A DNA stretch of 64,000 nt from Hyphomicrobiales bacterium (GTDB taxonomy: Bacteria; Pseudomonadota; Alphaproteobacteria; Rhizobiales; Rhizobiaceae), in the NCBI GenBank assembly GCA_900471815.1, contig UICE01000002.1:124001-188000 (forward strand). Reading direction: 5' to 3'. The translations under genes and the position numbers were made by a program. Positions 19,512 to 27,475 of this stretch are shown in pieces. Under the pieces are notes generated by a model. It worked only from the letters and a program-made list of their open reading frames with translations. It was not told the origin of the DNA and did no database searches. Each line of letters starts with the position of its first letter. Position 1 is the stretch's first letter.

Positions 19512-19844
19512 ATGAGAACGAGGCTCTTTCCAGTAATCATGTTCACCGCCCTGCTTGCAGGTTGCGGGAATATCCAGGGACAGCTTGATAACGAGAAAAT
19601 TTCGTCGCTGCGCTATGACACGGTTCAATGCCCGGCCCTGATTGCACAGCGCAGCCAGGCCATGGCGGAAGTCAGCCGCCTTACCAATGGTCAAGGCTAT
19701 CAGGACCCGGACGTGATTGTCGGTCTTGGTCCCGTCCTGCCGGATTATCGTACCGAAAATCAGAAAAAGGCCGGAGCGCTGCAAGGTCAGATTGAGTCGA
19801 TGAGCCGTTCGATTGATCGCAGAAAGTGCGGAGCGCCAGCCTAA
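19512..19844 (+). CDS. small putative lipoprotein of unknown function
   Basis: A 110-residue protein with a lipoprotein signal: MRTRLFPVIMFTALLAGC, lipobox LAGC with the lipidated cysteine at residue 18. The mature part is polar (GNIQGQLDNEKISSLRYD...). Two further cysteines are present, one in VQCPAL and one near the C-terminus. A GAGG ribosome site about 10 nt upstream supports ATG 19512 over the longer frame from 19467. The function is unknown; the membrane anchor suggests an envelope role. Confidence 0.78.
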   Translation: MRTRLFPVIMFTALLAGCGNIQGQLDNEKISSLRYDTVQCPALIAQRSQAMAEVSRLTNGQGYQDPDVIVGLGPVLPDYRTENQKKAGALQGQIESMSRSIDRRKCGAPA

Positions 19845-20027
19845 AGCTTCCCAGCCGTGTCTGCCTATACCGCTATCACAGCATGTTGAATGTATCGGCA
19901 GGCGCTGATCGATCCCTTATGTCAAAATTTATTGTGCCAATAATTAATTGGGCGTATTCTGCTTGTTCGGGTGGAGAGTACCGGCTTAAACCGGCTAATA
20001 TTTACTCTTCTTCAGGGAGTGACAAAC

Positions 20028-20204
20028 ATGGGAGAAGTGACCCTTCATACGCCCCATAATGCAAGCTGCGCGACCCCACAAATATTGCAGAAGGTTCGCT
20101 CGGAAATGCCTACCAAGCCGGCTAGCAGCAATAAGCTGTCGGATATATTGAAACGCGCCAAAGGTGGTTTCACTCACCGGCGTTTCAAGCAGCATTCTAA
20201 ATAA
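20028..20204 (+). CDS. candidate small basic protein, 58 residues
   Basis: I do not recognise it. An ATG at 20028 follows a GGGAG ribosome site and opens a 58-residue frame beginning MGEVTLHTPHNASCATP. The C-terminal half is strongly basic (KLSDILKRAKGGFTHRRFKQ), with no signal or membrane segment. A short palindrome CCGGCTTAAACCGG lies about 40 bp upstream. A basic tail could contact nucleic acid or ribosomes, which is speculation. It could also be a chance frame. Confidence 0.45.
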   Translation: MGEVTLHTPHNASCATPQILQKVRSEMPTKPASSNKLSDILKRAKGGFTHRRFKQHSK

Positions 20205-20348
20205 TTATAGGTGCTTGTGGCGCATACGCTTCAAGGAGCATTGTGATATATTATAGAAGCGTGCGCTGTGCGGCTTGGTTTGCGCGGCGCATCTTTCTAT
20301 TTCGACGTATTTGTTAGCTGTAATACCTACGGATAGGCAGCTGAAGCC

Positions 20349-20501
20349 ATGATGGACGAGGGTGACAAAGAAAAAGACGATTATGCGCCCTACCTGACGC
20401 CGGTTTGGGGCTATCTCATTCTTTTTCTTATTATCATCCCCATCGTATTATATCTGGGCCACCAATATGGCGGATACTGGAATTCTTTTAATCAGCCCTA
20501 A
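20349..20501 (+). CDS. candidate 50-residue single-pass membrane protein
   Basis: A short frame starting with two methionines and a strongly acidic head (MMDEGDKEKDDYAP). One clear hydrophobic segment follows (WGYLILFLIIIPIVLYLG, residues 20-37), then a short aromatic tail (HQYGGYWNSFNQP). This charge layout predicts an inner-membrane anchor. The frame ends 8 bp before the convergent MlaD-like gene. No partner or function is recognised. Confidence 0.55.
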   Translation: MMDEGDKEKDDYAPYLTPVWGYLILFLIIIPIVLYLGHQYGGYWNSFNQP

Positions 20502-20509
20502 CCTTTCGG

Positions 20510-21496
20510 TCAGCGCTTTGGTGTATATTCCGGAACGGTATCGTCCTCGCCAAAAAGCAACTTTTGCGGATCGTCCTGGAAGTTTGTAACGCCCCTCTCA
20601 ATACGTTCAACGGCACGACGGCTTTCAGAAATCACTTTCTGGGCGTTGCGGAGCTTTTCACCGGTCAGAGTGTCAAGATTGCCTGCAATCGCTTGCAGGC
20701 GCGCATCCAGTTCCTTTGCCTGTTTCTGATAATCCTCAAGTTTGCCGCGTATTTCGCTGACCATGCTGTCCTTGTCATTGGAAAGCTGTTTATCAACCTT
20801 TAGCAAAGTCTCATCGACCTTCGTGGACGCCTTGTTGACGCGCGAAATTACATCGCGTGCATCATGCATTGTTGTTTCCAGCTTTTGCGCTTTGCGGCCG
20901 TATTCATCAATGGTTTCAGTGCTGCTGGCCAAATCTTCGGAAAAAGCCTTGGCGCTGCGAACGCTTTCAAGCAATGGGCCCCGCGCCTGTTCTATGTAGC
21001 GCTCGGTAACGTCAGTTGCCTTGTCCACACGCTCGATCCAGTCCTGCGCGGTCTGGACAAGCGTTTTCAACGAACTTGGATCAACATCGACGCGTGCAAC
21101 CGTGTCCTCCTTGGCAGCTTCTTCAAGCAGCTTTGGCTCATAGGACTTGCCTCCGGTAAGCTCGATACGTGCAGCGCCAGCAAGTATTTCGAAAGCCAAG
21201 GTTGCCACTGTTGAGCGGGTGATCGGCGTCGTGGAAGCAATTTCAGTCTGAACGATAACCGCATCAGGATTTTCCTGATCAATAAAAAGTCTGCTTACCC
21301 CACCAACTTTCAGGCCATTGAAGAAAACCGGGCTTTTGACGGTAAGACCAGTCACAGAGCCTGGAACTCTGATTTCAAGCGTGCTCGTATCGCGCCGCTC
21401 GCCATAACGGCCGATCCAGTAAAAGAAACCTGCCGCCAGAAGCGCCACCACGACCGTAAAGACCGCCACGATAAAGTAATTGGCTTTGGTTTCCAT
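20510..21496 (-). CDS. MCE/MlaD-domain lipid-transport protein
   Basis: A 328-residue protein with one N-terminal membrane anchor (residues 7-28) and a periplasmic MCE domain (about 38-115, TLEIRVPGSVTGLTVKSPVFFNGLKVGGV). A long coiled-coil C-terminal region follows (about 150-310). This fits the periplasmic subunit of an MlaFEDB-type phospholipid transporter. In the usual layout, mlaE/mlaF (permease and ATPase) lie immediately upstream; here the upstream neighbour is a divergent LysE gene. This copy is therefore an orphan, or its partners were separated. Confidence 0.88.
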   Translation of the reverse strand: METKANYFIVAVFTVVVALLAAGFFYWIGRYGERRDTSTLEIRVPGSVTGLTVKSPVFFNGLKVGGVSRLFIDQENPDAVIVQTEIASTTPITRSTVATLAFEILAGAARIELTGGKSYEPKLLEEAAKEDTVARVDVDPSSLKTLVQTAQDWIERVDKATDVTERYIEQARGPLLESVRSAKAFSEDLASSTETIDEYGRKAQKLETTMHDARDVISRVNKASTKVDETLLKVDKQLSNDKDSMVSEIRGKLEDYQKQAKELDARLQAIAGNLDTLTGEKLRNAQKVISESRRAVERIERGVTNFQDDPQKLLFGEDDTVPEYTPKR

Positions 21497-21772
21497 GGAT
21501 TATCTGGCAACTCCGTCATTCATCGGTCAGCATTACCGCTTTAAGCCGCGGCAAATCAATGGCGAAGGACACCGGAGCGCGTTCTTGCTCAAATAGTATC
21601 GTTCTGCCGGAGAGCTTGCGCACCCTGTTGAAGACTTCAATTCTCCCGACACCGATAAGTTCCGACATGGCGGCGCTGGTGATTTTGCGAACAGGAAGCG
21701 TTGTGGCTGGCCTAATTTTATGTTGATGGCGGGCAAGAATGAGGTCACCATGTTCTGACGTATGGGGGATAG

Positions 21773-22408
21773 ATGATGACAAGTTTGACGATTTTGGCTT
21801 TCGCATTGGTGGCGTTCATAGGCATAGCCACGCCGGGGCCGACAGTATTACTGGCACTGACCAATGGTTCGCGCTACGGCCTTCGAACGGCAAGCGTGGG
21901 CATGGTGGGAGCAGTTCTTTCAGACTTCGTGCTCATCGGGGCAGTGGCCCTTGGCTTGGGCGCGCTTTTGGCTGCATCCGAATTCTGGTTTTCCGTGGTC
22001 AAATGGATAGGCGTTGGATACCTGACCTTCCTCGGGATCATGCTTTTGCGGTCCAGAGGAACGCTCGAGGTTACGAATTCGCATAGGGAGGCTGGCGGAG
22101 GCCCCTCTTCCCGCTCGGTGCTCCTCAAGAGCTTCTTTGTCGCTATTACCAATCCCAAGGGTTACCTGTTCTTTTCGGCGTTCCTGCCTCAATTCGTTGT
22201 GCTTGATCAGCCCCAATTTCCACAATATCTGGCGCTGGCACTGACCTTTGCAATGATCGACGCCATTGTCATGTTTGGCTATGCACTGCTTGGGTCACGC
22301 GCGGTCAAGCTGTTGAAGCAATCAGGCGCATTGTGGCTGGACCGGATTTGTGGCGGCGCATTGTTGGCCCTTGCCGGGTCTCTCGCCTTCTATCGACGCG
22401 CAAGCTGA
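21773..22408 (+). CDS. LysE/RhtB-family amino-acid exporter
   Basis: A 211-residue protein with about six membrane segments. The diagnostic N-terminal motif of the LysE family, GIATPGPTVLLALTNGSRYG, lies at residues 17-36, and ITNPKGYLFFSAFLPQF at about 123-139. Family members export lysine, threonine or homoserine lactone-like compounds; the substrate is unknown. ATG codons at 21773 and 21776 are both possible, with a GGGGGA site upstream. It is divergent from the MlaD-like gene, with a 276-bp gap that holds no convincing gene. Confidence 0.9.
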   Translation: MMTSLTILAFALVAFIGIATPGPTVLLALTNGSRYGLRTASVGMVGAVLSDFVLIGAVALGLGALLAASEFWFSVVKWIGVGYLTFLGIMLLRSRGTLEVTNSHREAGGGPSSRSVLLKSFFVAITNPKGYLFFSAFLPQFVVLDQPQFPQYLALALTFAMIDAIVMFGYALLGSRAVKLLKQSGALWLDRICGGALLALAGSLAFYRRAS

Positions 22409-22721
22409 CGCGAAACGCCGTTTTCATGGTACTTCATAAAGGCGATTCCTGGGGAATGCGCTCTATAGCGCAGCAATGCAAGCGGCAGGACATTGTGAAA
22501 ATGGGGTCAAATAAACCTCGACATGGAATGCATACAATTTTAAGTATTATGACAACAGCTTTCACCTCGCCTTGATATTCATCAAGGTACCCAGGAGGAA
22601 ATTGTCATATCGAGGTGGGCGGGGGATCTGCGTTCGCAGGCAGACCGGTGCAATGACATCAATATCCGTGTCATGCGCAGAATCGATTATATTGGATAAT
22701 GGATTTTCTCGGAGCCGTTAT
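22409..22721. other. 313-bp intergenic region
   Basis: Nothing recognisable. Open frames extending the downstream small gene toward 22572 are not supported by a ribosome site or by composition. The region is downstream of the LysE exporter and presumably contains the promoter of the small gene at 22722. Confidence 0.45.
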
Positions 22722-22964
22722 ATGGGAATTATGCATAGCGAGTTTGTTGAAAGACTGAGAAAAGCCGTCCGGGAACACGAGGAGCGGATTATCCGTTTGG
22801 AAAGCGGCCAAGAAAAAGTATTTCGATCGTCTCGCGACGGGCAAAAAGAAGATATATCTTTACAGACAGCAGATCATTATCGGCGGCTATCGCATCATTT
22901 ACGAGAAATAATATCGCGGCACGATCAGAAAAACGGCCTTATTGCCGAGCCCAAAGAAACCTGA
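22722..22964 (+). CDS. small charged helical protein of unknown function
   Basis: An 80-residue, highly charged protein (MGIMHSEFVERLRKAVREHEE...) predicted to be almost entirely helical, with coiled-coil potential over residues 5-30 (heptad-like spacing of F, L, V and I). It has no signal peptide and no cysteines. ATG 22722 is chosen for the GGAG site about 9 nt upstream; a longer in-frame start at 22572 would add an unlike, cysteine-containing head. It lies just upstream of the minus-strand tRNA-Arg. The function is unknown. Confidence 0.55.
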   Translation: MGIMHSEFVERLRKAVREHEERIIRLESGQEKVFRSSRDGQKEDISLQTADHYRRLSHHLREIISRHDQKNGLIAEPKET

Positions 22965-22993
22965 ACATCCATAAATATTGAATTTTGAAGAAG

Positions 22994-23070
22994 TGGCGAT
23001 CCCGACTGGATTCGAACCAGTGACCGTCGGCTTAGAAGGCCGGTGCTCTATCCAGCTGAGCTACGGGACC
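22994..23070 (-). tRNA. tRNA-Arg (anticodon TCT)
   Basis: A 77-nt cloverleaf on the minus strand: acceptor GGTCCCG pairs with CGGGATC (one G-U), discriminator G, and the encoded CCA is at 22994-22996. The D-arm GCTCAGCTGGATAGAGC, anticodon loop CTTCTAA with TCT, and T-loop GTTCGAATC are present. It decodes AGA/AGG. Confidence 0.96.
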
Positions 23071-23083
23071 AATCTGTTGTAAA

Positions 23084-23389
23084 TCAATGCGTCCAAGGCT
23101 GCATGCGGTCGAATCGGAAGTTCTCCGAATAGGATACAACGCGACGGCGTGTTTCCTTGGGTTCCTGCACCGAATAGGCAATGCCATTCTTTTGGGCGTA
23201 AGCTATTGCCTCTTCCTTGGTTTCAAAGGAAAGGCGGATCTGGCTCTTCATATCGCCCGATGAGGTATAACCCATAAGCGGCTCAACCTTACGTGGTTGT
23301 TCCGGCTCAAACTCAAGCATCCAGGCCTCGGTTTTGGCCTTGCCGGACTGCATTGCGGTTTTTGCGGGGCGATAAATGCGCGCGGCCAT
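23084..23389 (-). CDS. NADH dehydrogenase accessory subunit, NDUFS4-like (ETC complex I subunit)
   Basis: A 101-residue protein of the ETC_C1_NDUFS4 family. MAARIYRPAKTAMQSGKAKTE at the N-terminus and MGYTSSGDMKSQIRLSFETKEEAIAYAQKNG in the middle are the family hallmarks. In mitochondria and alphaproteobacteria this protein binds complex I near the NADH-oxidising arm. Its gene is commonly unlinked from the nuo operon, as here. It is flanked by tRNA-Arg and tRNA-Pro on the same strand. Confidence 0.92.
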   Translation of the reverse strand: MAARIYRPAKTAMQSGKAKTEAWMLEFEPEQPRKVEPLMGYTSSGDMKSQIRLSFETKEEAIAYAQKNGIAYSVQEPKETRRRVVSYSENFRFDRMQPWTH

Positions 23390-23464
23390 TGAAGAAATCC
23401 TTTTGTCTGCAATTCCGATATATTACAGGCTTTGCTTCAGTTCCAGCAGCAATCGTCGTTGAAG

Positions 23465-23541
<77 letters not shown>

Positions 23542-23665
23542 TGTTCTTCAACGGTTGCCTGACTAGAGTTTCCGGAGACGAGAAGCAAGCTATAAATTCA
23601 ACAAATCCAATAAAAAACTGAACCGTGCCGGAAGGTCGCAGGTTTGACAGCGGTTTTGGCAGCGC

Positions 23666-24358
23666 TCAGAGGTCGAAAGCCGCCTGCCCTTCGTCCAATG
23701 CTGTAACGACCCCCGCCGCCAGAGCGCGGGTTATCTTGGATTTTTTCTCAAGGGCGGCACGGTCGAGTCGCTCCACCACCCGATTCGCGGTCGAGAGCGA
23801 CCGTTCAATGTGGCTGACCAGGAAACCAATGACATTCGGGTCCACGGCAATCTGGCGATCTGCGAAAAGCTTATAGAGTACGCCGGAGAGCAGCAGATCA
23901 TCCGGCTCGCCAATCTCGACGGTGGTAGCGGCCTTCAGGCGCGATGCAAGATCCGGCAGGGTTACAGGCCAATTTGCCGGCCAGATGCGCGAGGTCATCA
24001 AAAGACTGCTGCCGCTTTGTCGGACATTATTGATCAAATGGAACAAAGCGGACTCATCGATTGGTCCTGTTCCTATATCATCGATCAAAAAAGGCCCGGT
24101 TTGACCAGCGGCGGCAGCGATATTGCGCGCATCGATGACCATTGCGTTCGATTCCGCCTTCCAGACAGCTGCAAGATGGGTTTTACCGGAGCCTGTCGGG
24201 CCCGCCAGTATGACGACCGGTGAAATCCAGTTTGGCCATCGATCCACAATGTCGACAGCGGCCATGTTGGTGCCGGAAACAATGAGATCGTCGCGGGAGT
24301 AGCCTGGCTCGTGACCAAGGTCCAGCGGCAGTTGGCGGGGCTTTGTCGTGTCATTCAT
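23666..24358 (-). CDS. hdaA: DnaA-related replication regulator HdaA
   Basis: A 230-residue AAA+ protein like the central domain of DnaA. The N-terminal RQLPLDLG (residues 8-15) is a beta-clamp-binding motif. Walker A is GPTGSGKTH (near 54-62), the Walker B-like segment is PFLIDDIG, and the sensor/arginine regions follow (LMTSRIWP, DLASRL). In Caulobacter and relatives, HdaA bound to the clamp promotes hydrolysis of DnaA-ATP after initiation. It lies 34 bp downstream of the AI-2E family gene on the same strand, an arrangement common in Rhizobiales. Confidence 0.9.
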   Translation of the reverse strand: MNDTTKPRQLPLDLGHEPGYSRDDLIVSGTNMAAVDIVDRWPNWISPVVILAGPTGSGKTHLAAVWKAESNAMVIDARNIAAAAGQTGPFLIDDIGTGPIDESALFHLINNVRQSGSSLLMTSRIWPANWPVTLPDLASRLKAATTVEIGEPDDLLLSGVLYKLFADRQIAVDPNVIGFLVSHIERSLSTANRVVERLDRAALEKKSKITRALAAGVVTALDEGQAAFDL

Positions 24359-24392
24359 GGCGCGAACAAATACAACCTAGCTCGGCGCACTG

Positions 24393-25598
24393 TCACCTGA
24401 TTTGTTTTGTCTCGTCGGTTTTGCGGAAATCGCCTGTGTAGAGCGGGGATTGCTGATAACGATTGATGACAAACCGCACCAGCACACCAATAGCGGCGGC
24501 AGTTGGCACGGCAATCAGCATGCCTGTGAACCCCATGAGCGAGCCGAAGGCAAAAAGCGCAAACATCAGCCAGACAGGATGCAAACCAACAGACTGACCA
24601 ACCAGCTTTGGCTGCAGGATATTGCCTTCGATGAACTGGCCGATACCAAATGCGATCGCGACACCGACGATACCGCCCCATTCCGGCCAGAACTGCACCA
24701 ATGCCACGCAGAGGGCCAATACCAGACCAACCAGCGATCCAACATAGGGTATGAAGCTGATGAGGCCTGCGAAAAGCCCGATGAGCAGCCCGAAATTAAG
24801 ACCAACAACAGTAAGGCCGACTGCGTAAATCATCCCGAGCAACAGACAGACGGTGCCCTGCCCGCGCACAAAACCGGCAATAGCCTTGTTCATGTCAGTA
24901 GCGATGCCGCGCACTGTATAGAGGTGATCGCGGGGCACCAGCTGGTCGATCTTCGAAACCATGCGATCCCAGTCAAGCAGCATGTAAAACGCCACCACAG
25001 GCGTCACCACGAAGAGTGCAACAACATCAATGAGCGTCTTGCCCGAACTCCAGATCGATTGCAGCAAGGTAGTGAGGAAGCCAGCACCCTGCTGAAGCAG
25101 CGAATCGAGGCTGTTGCGAATAACGGAAGCATCAACGCCTATGAAATCCTTGAGCCACTGCGAATCCCGGCTGGCGATCAGCTCCTGGAGCCGCGAGACA
25201 TAACTTGGCAGCCGCGCGATGAAATCGCTCATCTGCGATGCCAGGACGGGCACGAGAATGATCAGCAATACCGTGAACGTGACAATGAAGAGGACAAGGA
25301 TAACAACGGTTGCAAGCAGACGCGACAGACCGAGGCGCTGTAACCTGTCAGCGACGGGATCAAGAAAGTAAGCCAACACCATGCCAGCAACGAACGGCAA
25401 CAGGATTGAGGAAAATACAAATAGGAACAGCGCAAACACGACCATCGCAGCAGTCCAGAAAACGGCCTGACGACGGAAACTGCTGGTAAGTGAATTTAGC
25501 TGCACCTCGACATGGATATCCTTGTCGGGAATCTCCACGGGAACGGGAGGTTTTTTTGTCGTTACAGCCTTGCCCGGAGTCTTGCTCATAACCGCCAT
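24393..25598 (-). CDS. AI-2E/PerM-family membrane permease
   Basis: A 401-residue protein with about eight membrane segments in the AI-2E transporter (UPF0118/PerM) layout. An N-terminal hydrophobic pair lies at about residues 45-95, a long amphipathic region with EGNILQPKLVGQSVGLHPVWLM comes late, and a closing pair of helices follows. Relatives include sodium/proton antiporters and the TqsA autoinducer exporter; the substrate cannot be assigned. Methionines 1 and 4 are both plausible starts. It precedes hdaA in a probable two-gene operon and is divergent from purM. Confidence 0.88.
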   Translation of the reverse strand: MAVMSKTPGKAVTTKKPPVPVEIPDKDIHVEVQLNSLTSSFRRQAVFWTAAMVVFALFLFVFSSILLPFVAGMVLAYFLDPVADRLQRLGLSRLLATVVILVLFIVTFTVLLIILVPVLASQMSDFIARLPSYVSRLQELIASRDSQWLKDFIGVDASVIRNSLDSLLQQGAGFLTTLLQSIWSSGKTLIDVVALFVVTPVVAFYMLLDWDRMVSKIDQLVPRDHLYTVRGIATDMNKAIAGFVRGQGTVCLLLGMIYAVGLTVVGLNFGLLIGLFAGLISFIPYVGSLVGLVLALCVALVQFWPEWGGIVGVAIAFGIGQFIEGNILQPKLVGQSVGLHPVWLMFALFAFGSLMGFTGMLIAVPTAAAIGVLVRFVINRYQQSPLYTGDFRKTDETKQIR

Positions 25599-25750
25599 TC
25601 TCGTTGTTCAGTCTGGAGATAGGCAGTCAGTAGAGGTGCGGTCAAGGCTCTAACTGTCAATAAGTGGCGTTTTATAGCCCCTTGCGGCACTCAGACCTTG
25701 CAGCTTGGGCAGAGTCGTGTCATTTCGCGGGCAATAATCTGGAGTTGACC

Positions 25751-26827
25751 ATGAGCACCGAAGAACAGCCCGGCAAGAATGGCCTTACCTATGCGCAGGC
25801 CGGTGTCGACATCGATGCAGGCAATTTGCTTGTCGAAAAAATCAAGCCGCTGGTGCGTTCAACACGCCGCCCGGGCGCAGATGGCGAAATCGGCGGTTTT
25901 GGCGGTCTTTTCGATCTAAAAGCCGCGGGTTTCCAGGACCCTGTACTGGTTGCAGCCAATGATGGCGTGGGCACGAAGCTCAAGATCGCCATTGATGCGG
26001 GTGTTCATGACACTGTGGGCATTGATCTCGTCGCAATGTGCGTCAACGATCTGGTCGTACAGGGAGCCGAACCGCTTTTCTTCCTCGACTATTTTGCCAC
26101 GGGCAAGCTCGACCCCGATCAGGGTGCAGCGATTGTCGGTGGTATTGCCGAAGGTTGCCTGCAAGCCGGATGCGCGTTGATTGGCGGTGAAACGGCGGAA
26201 ATGCCGGGCATGTACCGCGATGGCGACTATGATCTTGCAGGCTTTGCTGTTGGCGCGGCCGAGCGCAACCAGCTTTTGCCGACCGGCGATATAGAAGAAG
26301 GCGATATTATACTCGGCCTCGCCTCTTCCGGCGTTCACTCCAACGGCTTTTCCCTGGTGCGGCGCATTGTTGAGCTTTCCGGTCTTGGTTGGGATGCAGA
26401 TGCACCATTCGAAACCGGCAAGACGCTGGGACAGGCACTGCTGACGCCAACACGCATCTACGTGAAAGCGCTGCTTGCAGCGATCCGCGAGACCAATGCG
26501 ATCAAGGCGCTGGCGCATATTACCGGTGGCGGTTTTCCAGATAATATCCCACGCGTGCTGCCGAAGAATCTGACGGCGAGCATCGATCTTTCTGCGATTA
26601 ACGTGCCTGCGGTATTTTCATGGCTGGCAAAGACCGGCGGCGTGGAACGCGATGAGATGCTGCGCACATTCAATTGCGGCATCGGCATGATAGTCGTGGT
26701 TTCGCCGGAACATGCCGATACTGTATTGGCCGCATTGAACGCACAAGGCGAAAAGACAGTACGGCTAGGCACAATGATTGCACGCGCCGAAAGCGGCGTT
26801 GTTTATCAGGGCGCATTGGCGTTGTGA
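25751..26827 (+). CDS. purM: phosphoribosylformylglycinamidine cyclo-ligase
   Basis: AIR synthetase, step five of purine synthesis: FGAM plus ATP gives aminoimidazole ribotide. It is a cytoplasmic dimer. The 358-residue protein shows the family's [13 protein letters not shown] start, [23 protein letters not shown] (ATP region) and [18 protein letters not shown] 25751, preceded by GGAG, gives [11 protein letters not shown]; the frame extends further to 25664 but that part looks non-coding. The stop overlaps the purN start region (GTGA). Confidence 0.97.
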   Translation: MSTEEQPGKNGLTYAQAGVDIDAGNLLVEKIKPLVRSTRRPGADGEIGGFGGLFDLKAAGFQDPVLVAANDGVGTKLKIAIDAGVHDTVGIDLVAMCVNDLVVQGAEPLFFLDYFATGKLDPDQGAAIVGGIAEGCLQAGCALIGGETAEMPGMYRDGDYDLAGFAVGAAERNQLLPTGDIEEGDIILGLASSGVHSNGFSLVRRIVELSGLGWDADAPFETGKTLGQALLTPTRIYVKALLAAIRETNAIKALAHITGGGFPDNIPRVLPKNLTASIDLSAINVPAVFSWLAKTGGVERDEMLRTFNCGIGMIVVVSPEHADTVLAALNAQGEKTVRLGTMIARAESGVVYQGALAL

Positions 26828-27450
26828 TCCAGGGCGCTGTGACCAAGAAACGCGTTGCAGTGCTGATTTCCGGGCGTGGCTCTAATATGAGCGCGCTTGT
26901 GGAGGCAGCCAAACATGCCGACTATCCGGCGGAAATCGTTGCGGTCATCGCCAACAAGGCGGATGCTGGCGGCCTGGAAGTAGCGCACTTGGAAGGCATC
27001 CCTGCAATTGCCATTCCTCACCGTAACTATGCGTCCAAGAGCGAGCATGAAGCAGCTGTCTGCGCAGCGCTTGTCGAAGCCAAAGCGGATATTGTCTGTC
27101 TGGCAGGCTATATGCGGATTATCTCACCCGAATTTGTCGCGCAATGGGAAGGGAAGATGCTTAACATTCACCCTTCTTTGCTGCCACTCTTCAAGGGCCT
27201 GCATACGCATGAGCAGGCGCTTGAAGCAGGCGTGCGCGTGCATGGTTGTACGGTGCATTTCGTCACTGCCGGTATGGATGACGGCCCAATCATTGCCCAG
27301 ACCGCAGTGCCTGTGAAAACCGGCGATACACCGGATATGCTTGCTAAGCGTGTGCTTTCCGTAGAGCACGAGACCTATACCCGCGCGTTGGCGCTGGTTG
27401 CACAAGGCAAGGCCGTGATGAAAGATGGGCGGACGGTTTTTAGCGATTAG
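26824..27450 (+). CDS. purN: phosphoribosylglycinamide formyltransferase
   Basis: GAR transformylase (10-formyl-THF dependent), step three of purine synthesis. The N-terminus [12 protein letters not shown] binds GAR phosphate. Catalytic N, H and D are in [20 protein letters not shown] and [16 protein letters not shown]. The start is either GTG 26824, overlapping the purM stop and suggesting coupling, or GTG 26839; the first is used. About 205 residues is normal for PurN. It forms an operon with purM. Confidence 0.95.
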   Translation: MIQGAVTKKRVAVLISGRGSNMSALVEAAKHADYPAEIVAVIANKADAGGLEVAHLEGIPAIAIPHRNYASKSEHEAAVCAALVEAKADIVCLAGYMRIISPEFVAQWEGKMLNIHPSLLPLFKGLHTHEQALEAGVRVHGCTVHFVTAGMDDGPIIAQTAVPVKTGDTPDMLAKRVLSVEHETYTRALALVAQGKAVMKDGRTVFSD

Positions 27451-27475
27451 AACACCAAAGCTCTGTAGCAGGGCC

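Noticed and set aside
19265-19588. 107-codon open frame before the lipoprotein gene
   Set aside because: It overlaps the lipoprotein coding region in another frame, has no ribosome site of quality and no recognisable domain.
21516-21806. Minus-strand open frame of 96 codons upstream of the MlaD-like gene
   Set aside because: It overlaps the start of the divergent LysE gene, has no family features and is not MlaF or MlaE. The part 21516-21670 might still be a gene remnant, but nothing supports it.
24402-25343. 313-codon plus-strand open frame
   Set aside because: It is antisense to the whole AI-2E family gene, and its product is rich in H, Q, N and E as expected for a shadow of a membrane-protein gene.
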